A stretch of 64,000 nt of DNA from Thermaerobacter sp. PB12/4term. Its GTDB lineage: Bacteria; Bacillota; Sulfobacillia; Thermaerobacterales; Thermaerobacteraceae. Below the pieces are notes generated by a model. It was not told the origin of the DNA and ran no database searches. It saw only the letters and a list, made by a program, of their open reading frames with translations. Numbering within the stretch: position 1 is the stretch's first letter; each line of letters begins with the position of its first letter. Made by a program: the position numbers and the translations under genes. The stretch covers positions 248,001 to 312,000 of the forward strand of contig NZ_CP048407.1 of NCBI RefSeq assembly GCF_003403315.2, given 5' to 3'. This document shows positions 59,552 to 64,000 of this stretch, one piece after another.

Positions 59552-60907
59552 TTGGAAGGTGCCCTTGCCTACAGCCGGGCCCACCGGGAGACGGCGCTGG
59601 ACGACCTGCGCACCCTGCTGCGCCAGCCCTCGGTGGCGGCCCAGAACCTGGGCATGGAGGACTGCGCCCGGCTGGTGGCCGCGATGCTCAAGGGGATCGG
59701 CGCCACGGTGGAGGTGGTTCCCCTGGAGGGGGGCTTCCCCGTGGTCTATGGGGAGATCGACGCCGGTGCCCCCCGCACCCTGCTCTTTTACAACCATTAC
59801 GACGTCCAGCCGCCCGAGCCCCTGGAGGAATGGGAGGTCGACCCCTTCGCGGCCGAGATCCGCGACGGGCGCCTGATCGCCCGGGGCGTGGCCGACAACA
59901 AGGGCAACCTGATGACCCGCATCAAGGCGGTGGAGGCGTGGCTCAAGGGCGAGGGCCGGCTGCCCGTCAACGTCAAGTTCGTCATTGAAGGGGAAGAGGA
60001 GATCGGCAGCGTCCACCTGCACCAGTTCATGGAGCGGTACGCGGACCGGCTGGCCGCCGACGGCGTGGTCTGGGAGTCGGGCGGCAAGGACGCCCGGGGG
60101 CGGCCTGCCATCTCCGCGGGGTGCAAGAGCATCCTCTACGTCGAGCTGGTGGCCCGGGCGGCCAACCAGGACCTGCACTCCAGCCTGGCCGCCATCGTGC
60201 CCAACCCGGCCTGGCGGCTGGTGCAGGCCCTGGGCACCTTGAAAGACGTGGCCGCGGACCGGGTGCTGATCGAGGGCTTTTACGACGCCGTGCGCGGCCC
60301 GACCCCGGCCGAGCGCCGGCTCCTGGAGCAGTTCCCCCTGGAAGAAGACGAGATGCTGGCTTCCTGGGGGCTTGAGGAGTTCATCGGCGGCCTGCGGGGG
60401 ACGGCGCTGCAGGAAAAGCTGCTCTACGCTCCCACCTGCACCATCTGCGGCCTGGTATCGGGCTACACGGGCCCGGGGACCAAGACGGTGCTGCCCCGGG
60501 AGGCCCGGGCCAAGATCGACTTCCGCCTGGTCCCCGACCAGCGGGCCGATGACATCCTGGCGAAGCTGCGGGCCCACCTGGACCGCCACGGCTTCGGCGA
60601 CCTGGAGATCGTGGTGCTCGGCCCGGAAGACCCGGCCCAGACCGACCCGGACCATCCCCTGGTGGGGGTGATCCGCGACACGGCCCGGGAGGTTTACGGG
60701 GTCGAACCCGTGGTGCGGCCGCGGGCGGCGGGGACAGGGCCCATGTTCCTGTTCCACCGTATCGGCCTGACCGCCACCGTGGACGGGGTGGGCATCGGCC
60801 ACCACGGCTCCCTGGTCCACGCGCCCAACGAGAACGCCTACGTGGACGACTACTACCGCGGCATCGAGTACGTGATTCGCATCATCGACCGGTTTGCCCG
60901 GATTTGA
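59552..60907 (+). CDS. M20-family dipeptidase/peptidase (carnosinase-CPG2 type)
   Basis: A 451-residue cytoplasmic metallopeptidase. Two-metal site residues are visible in order: FYNHYDVQPPEP (His), GVADNKGNL (bridging Asp), EGEEEIGS (catalytic Glu and ligand Glu), then a late His in GIGHHGSLVHAPNEN. The lid/dimer domain lies between. Likely splits dipeptides delivered by the adjacent Opp systems. TTG 59552 follows GGAGGGA at seven bases; ATG 59534 is the alternative. The open frame extends to 59366, but that part covers the terminator region and is Pro/Ala-rich. Confidence 0.92.
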   Translation: MEGALAYSRAHRETALDDLRTLLRQPSVAAQNLGMEDCARLVAAMLKGIGATVEVVPLEGGFPVVYGEIDAGAPRTLLFYNHYDVQPPEPLEEWEVDPFAAEIRDGRLIARGVADNKGNLMTRIKAVEAWLKGEGRLPVNVKFVIEGEEEIGSVHLHQFMERYADRLAADGVVWESGGKDARGRPAISAGCKSILYVELVARAANQDLHSSLAAIVPNPAWRLVQALGTLKDVAADRVLIEGFYDAVRGPTPAERRLLEQFPLEEDEMLASWGLEEFIGGLRGTALQEKLLYAPTCTICGLVSGYTGPGTKTVLPREARAKIDFRLVPDQRADDILAKLRAHLDRHGFGDLEIVVLGPEDPAQTDPDHPLVGVIRDTAREVYGVEPVVRPRAAGTGPMFLFHRIGLTATVDGVGIGHHGSLVHAPNENAYVDDYYRGIEYVIRIIDRFARI

Positions 60908-60978
60908 CGCGCACTTCCGGATTCCACAGTCCATGGGCGCTTAACGGCGCACTGCACGGAGAGGGCGGCGATGGGACG

Positions 60979-62193
60979 ATGACCGTCAACACCGGTGGCC
61001 ACCAGCACGACTGGCGCATCAGCGACGCCGAGCTTCTGCGCCGGCGCCGCCGGGTTCAGGAGGAACTGGCCCGGCAGGGGGCGTCGGCCTTCATCACCTA
61101 TAGCCCCACGTCCATCTTCTACCTGACCAACTTTCACTTCATCCCCACCGAGCGGCCGGCCGCCCTGGTGCTGGACGAGGGCGGCCGCTGCGGCCTGCTG
61201 GTCCCCCGCCTGGAGCTGGAGCATGCCCAGCTGGTCGCCCCGGTGGACGAGGTGAGGGACTACCCCGAGTACCCCGGCGAGATCCACCCCATGGAGCACC
61301 TGGCCCGGTGGCTCAAGGACCGGGGCCTGGGGGCGGCCCATCTGCTGGCGGAGGCCGCGGGCTACGGCTCCTCCTGGGGCTACCAGGGGCCGGCCCTGGC
61401 CGACCTGCTGCCGGAGGCCCGCATCACCGTGGATGCCAGGCTCATCGAGCGGCATCGCCTGGTCAAATCGGCCGAGGAGATCGCCCTGATCCGGGAGAGC
61501 TGCCGCTGGGGCAACCTGGCCCACGAGCTGCTCCAGGAGTATTCGGTCCCCGGGGCCAGCGAGGTGGAGATCAGCCACCAGGCCTCCCACGAGGCCACCA
61601 TGGCCATGATCCGGGCCTTCGGCCGGGCACGTCGGCCGGTGGGACCGCTCTCGGCCTTTGCCGGCTTCCGCGGCCAGGTGGGACCCAACAGCGCCCTGCC
61701 CCACGCGGTGACCATCAACGCCATCCTGAAGCCCGGCGACGTGCTGGTGACGGGAGCCGCCGCCTACGTGGGCGGGTATTTGAGCGAGCTGGAGCGGACC
61801 ATGTTCGTGGGGGAGCCCAGCGCCGAGCAGGTCCGGTTCTTCCGGCACATGGTGGAGCTGCAGGAGGTGGCCTTTGCTGCCATCAAGCCGGGCGTGCCCT
61901 GCTCCGCCGTCGACCGGGAGGTGCGCCGCTATTATGACGAGCACGGCCTCTGGCCCTACTGGCGCCACCACGTGGGGCACAACCTGGGCCTGCTGGCCCA
62001 CGAGGCACCGTTCCTGGACATCGGCGACGAGACCCTGATCGAGCCGGGCATGGTCTTTTCCGTCGAACCCGGGCTCTATGTGCCCGGCCTGGGCGGCTTC
62101 CGCCACTCGGACACGGTGCTGGTCACCGAGACCGGGATCGAGCTTCTGACCTATTACCCGCGGGATCTGGAAAGCCTGATCTGCGGGGTGTGA
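60979..62193 (+). CDS. M24-fold (pita-bread) hydrolase lacking several metal ligands, creatinase/ectoine-hydrolase-like
   Basis: A 404-residue protein with a creatinase N-terminal domain ([20 protein letters not shown]) and an M24 C-terminal domain. True Xaa-Pro peptidases use Asp, Asp, His, Glu, Glu. Here the first Asp is replaced ([11 protein letters not shown], about T258), the second is E270 in SELERTMF, His is H334 (VGHNLGL), the next Glu is E363 (FSVEPG), and the last Glu is S377 (FRHSDTVLV). The GYxSxLERTMF segment recalls metal-free creatinase and ectoine hydrolase. So it is probably a C-N hydrolase of a small molecule, not a prolidase, despite lying after a dipeptidase gene. ATG 60979 has no strong ribosome site. 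Confidence 0.8.
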   Translation: MTVNTGGHQHDWRISDAELLRRRRRVQEELARQGASAFITYSPTSIFYLTNFHFIPTERPAALVLDEGGRCGLLVPRLELEHAQLVAPVDEVRDYPEYPGEIHPMEHLARWLKDRGLGAAHLLAEAAGYGSSWGYQGPALADLLPEARITVDARLIERHRLVKSAEEIALIRESCRWGNLAHELLQEYSVPGASEVEISHQASHEATMAMIRAFGRARRPVGPLSAFAGFRGQVGPNSALPHAVTINAILKPGDVLVTGAAAYVGGYLSELERTMFVGEPSAEQVRFFRHMVELQEVAFAAIKPGVPCSAVDREVRRYYDEHGLWPYWRHHVGHNLGLLAHEAPFLDIGDETLIEPGMVFSVEPGLYVPGLGGFRHSDTVLVTETGIELLTYYPRDLESLICGV

Positions 62194-62266
62194 CGGGGGT
62201 GAGGCGACCCGTGCCTGCGGCGCCGGGCGGCGCTGCCGGTTCCTCCGGGGCCGGGAAGCCTTGGTG

Positions 62267-62272
62267 TATAAT
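62267..62272 (+). promoter_or_regulatory. -10 box TATAAT upstream of gatC
   Basis: A perfect TATAAT 24 bases before the gatC ATG, in a GC-rich region where this is unlikely by chance. No good -35 at 16-18 bases. Marks the start of the gat operon. Confidence 0.55.
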
Positions 62273-62295
62273 GGCCGCACGAGAGGAGGACGAGC

Positions 62296-62589
62296 ATGGC
62301 CGACATCACGCGGGAGGAGGTGCGGCGCATCGCCGCCCTGGCCCGGCTGGGGCTCGATCCGGCGGAAGAGGAGCGCCTGGCCGGCCAGATGGTCCGCATC
62401 GTCGAGGCCATGGCCCAGCTGCGCCGGGTCGAGACCGGCGACGCCCAGCCCCTGACCCACGTTCTCAGCGGCCTCGGCAACGTCACCCGGCCCGACGAGC
62501 CCCGGCCGGGGACCGACCGCGAGGCGCTGCTCGCCGCCGCCCCCGATCGCAGCGGCCCATTCCTGCGCGTTCCCCGGGTGATCGAATGA
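62296..62589 (+). CDS. gatC: Asp-tRNA(Asn)/Glu-tRNA(Gln) amidotransferase subunit C
   Basis: A 97-residue subunit that wraps and stabilises GatA in the GatCAB complex, which converts misacylated Glu-tRNA(Gln) and/or Asp-tRNA(Asn). The pattern [17 protein letters not shown], a central [12 protein letters not shown] helix and TRPDEPRPG are typical. ATG 62296 follows GAGAGGAGG. Its stop overlaps the gatA start. Confidence 0.95.
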   Translation: MADITREEVRRIAALARLGLDPAEEERLAGQMVRIVEAMAQLRRVETGDAQPLTHVLSGLGNVTRPDEPRPGTDREALLAAAPDRSGPFLRVPRVIE

Positions 62590-64000
62590 TGGAGGAACTC
62601 TGGTTCGAACCGGCCCACCGCCTGGCCCAGCGCCTGGCGAAGGGGGAGGTCAGCTCGCGGGAGCTGACCCGCCTCTTCCTGGACCGGATCCAGGAGCTGG
62701 ACGGCACGGTGGGGGCCTACCTGACGGTGACGGCGGAGCTGGCCCTGGCCCAGGCCCGCGAGGAAGACGAAAGGCGCCGCCGGGGCGAGGCGGCGGGGCC
62801 CCTGGCGGGAGTCCCCGTGGCCATCAAGGACAACCTTTGCATCCAGGGCGTTCCGACCACGGCTGCCTCCCGGCTGCTGGCCGGCTACCGGCCGCCGTAT
62901 ACGGCCACGGCGGTGGAGCGGCTGCGCCGGGCGGGGGCCGTGATCCTGGGCAAGACCAACATGGATGAGTTCGCCATGGGGTCGTCCACGGAAAACTCCG
63001 CCTTCCGCATCACCCGCAACCCCTGGGATCCCCAGCGGGTTCCCGGCGGATCCAGCGGCGGGTCGGCGGCGGCGGTGGCGGCGGGCGAGGCGCCGGCGGC
63101 CCTGGGCTCGGACACCGGCGGCTCCATCCGCCAGCCCGCGGCCTTTTGCGGCGTGGTGGGTCTCAAGCCCACCTACGGCCGGGTGTCCCGCTACGGGCTG
63201 ATCGCCTTCGCCTCGTCCCTGGACCAGATCGGCCCCCTGGCTCGCGACGTCACCGATGCGGCCTTGCTGCTGGAGGCCATCGCCGGGCCGGATCCGGCCG
63301 ACGCCACCTCGGCGCCCGTGCCGGTGACCGCCTGGCGGGACGCCCTGACGGGGGAGGTGGAGGGCCTGCGCATCGGCCTGCCCCGGGAGTTCTACGGCGA
63401 GGCGGTGGAACCCCCGGTGGCGGAGGCGGTCCGGGCGGCGGTGGAGCGGCTGGTGGCCGACGGTGCCGTGGCGGAGGAGACCTCCCTGCCGTCGGCGGAG
63501 CACGCCCTACCCGCTTACTACCTGATCGCCACGGCGGAGGCTTCCTCCAACCTGGCCCGCTACGACGGCGTGCGGTACGGTTTCCGGGCCGAAGCCGGCG
63601 ACCTGGCGGGCATGTACCTGGAGACCCGGAAGAACTTCGGCCCGGAGGTCAAGCGCCGCATCCTGCTGGGCACCTTCGCCCTGCGGGAAGGCTACTACGA
63701 CGCCTACTACCGCAAAGCGCTGCAGGTGCGCCGGCTGATCAAGGACGACTTCGACCGGCTCTTCGCGACCTTCGACGTGCTGATCACGCCCACCTCGCCG
63801 GTGGTGGCCTTCCCCCTGGGCGCCCGCACCGAGGACCCGCTGGCCATGTACGCCGCGGACATCTGCACGTTGCCCGTCAACCTGGCGGGCCTGCCGGCGG
63901 TGTCGGTCCCCTGCGGCTTCGCCGGCGGGCTGCCCGTGGGGCTGCAGATCATCGGCCGGCCCTTCGCCGAGGACGCGGTGCTGCGCGTCGCCTACGCCAT
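62586..64000 (+). CDS. gatA: Asp-tRNA(Asn)/Glu-tRNA(Gln) amidotransferase subunit A, 3' end outside the window
   Basis: The first 471 or so codons of the glutaminase subunit (family about 485). The Ser-cisSer-Lys triad is K81 (VAIKDN), the cis-serine in [11 protein letters not shown], and the nucleophile S180 in [25 protein letters not shown] and the C-terminal [16 protein letters not shown] are present. ATG 62586 overlaps the gatC stop (ATGA), with ATG 62589 next to it. Only the last few residues are beyond the right edge; gatB should follow. Confidence 0.96.
   Translation, partial: MMEELWFEPAHRLAQRLAKGEVSSRELTRLFLDRIQELDGTVGAYLTVTAELALAQAREEDERRRRGEAAGPLAGVPVAIKDNLCIQGVPTTAASRLLAGYRPPYTATAVERLRRAGAVILGKTNMDEFAMGSSTENSAFRITRNPWDPQRVPGGSSGGSAAAVAAGEAPAALGSDTGGSIRQPAAFCGVVGLKPTYGRVSRYGLIAFASSLDQIGPLARDVTDAALLLEAIAGPDPADATSAPVPVTAWRDALTGEVEGLRIGLPREFYGEAVEPPVAEAVRAAVERLVADGAVAEETSLPSAEHALPAYYLIATAEASSNLARYDGVRYGFRAEAGDLAGMYLETRKNFGPEVKRRILLGTFALREGYYDAYYRKALQVRRLIKDDFDRLFATFDVLITPTSPVVAFPLGARTEDPLAMYAADICTLPVNLAGLPAVSVPCGFAGGLPVGLQIIGRPFAEDAVLRVAYA

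Overview
The window is about 64 kb of very GC-rich DNA. It reads as the chromosome of a thermophilic, aerobic or microaerophilic Firmicute, most like Thermaerobacter. That name is an inference from gene content and style: a CIRCE-controlled groESL operon, alr followed by a mazE/mazF pair as in Bacillus, pcrA followed by ligA, a single-locus t6A set, frequent GTG/TTG starts with strong GGAGG sites, a ba3-type oxidase, and long Ala/Gly/Pro-rich inserts in housekeeping enzymes. I see no rRNA, tRNA, CRISPR array, insertion sequence or prophage.

Region 1 (1-14 kb) is metabolic and respiratory. A partial M29 aminopeptidase and a methyltransferase are followed by a thiol/persulfide locus. The minus-strand arm encodes a two-domain protein disulfide oxidoreductase, a CoA-disulfide-reductase-like flavoprotein, a DUF302 protein and an ArsR repressor. 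A divergent plus-strand arm encodes a rhodanese, a rhodanese-metallo-beta-lactamase fusion, a TusA-rhodanese fusion, a DsrE-like protein and a TauE/SafE exporter. The most striking feature is in the disulfide oxidoreductase (2048-2698, minus). Its second CxxC motif is encoded as TGA-Pro-Tyr-Cys, the frame stays open and homologous to the true stop, and a hairpin with a GGUC apical loop sits about 18 nt after the TGA. It therefore looks like a selenoprotein (UPYC). Next come a beta-propeller/cytochrome c lipoprotein, preceded by three 17-bp tandem repeats, and a three-gene ba3-type terminal oxidase.

Region 2 (14-47 kb) is housekeeping. It holds acpS, the NAD(P)HX repair enzyme, alr and mazEF (with an antitoxin that has lost its DNA-binding domain), an asparaginase, and type-4 UDG with a C-terminal clamp-binding-like QLNLF. 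The t6A genes tsaE-tsaB-rimI-tsaD follow in an overlapping run, then an acyltransferase, murC, guaB, folC, a thiolase, moeA-moaC-mog, groES-groEL, guaA, a 28-residue membrane peptide, a large hybrid sensor kinase with a degenerate HD-GYP domain, and pcrA-ligA.

Region 3 (47-64 kb) is devoted to peptides. An orphan oppD/oppF pair, a complete oppABCDF operon and a decaying third cluster lie in a row. The third cluster is a 5'-truncated permease, an oppD and an oppF whose Walker A lysine is glutamate. An M20 dipeptidase and an M24-family protein lacking several metal ligands follow, and then gatC and the first 470 codons of gatA. Together with the M29 aminopeptidase, this suggests a peptide-using heterotroph.
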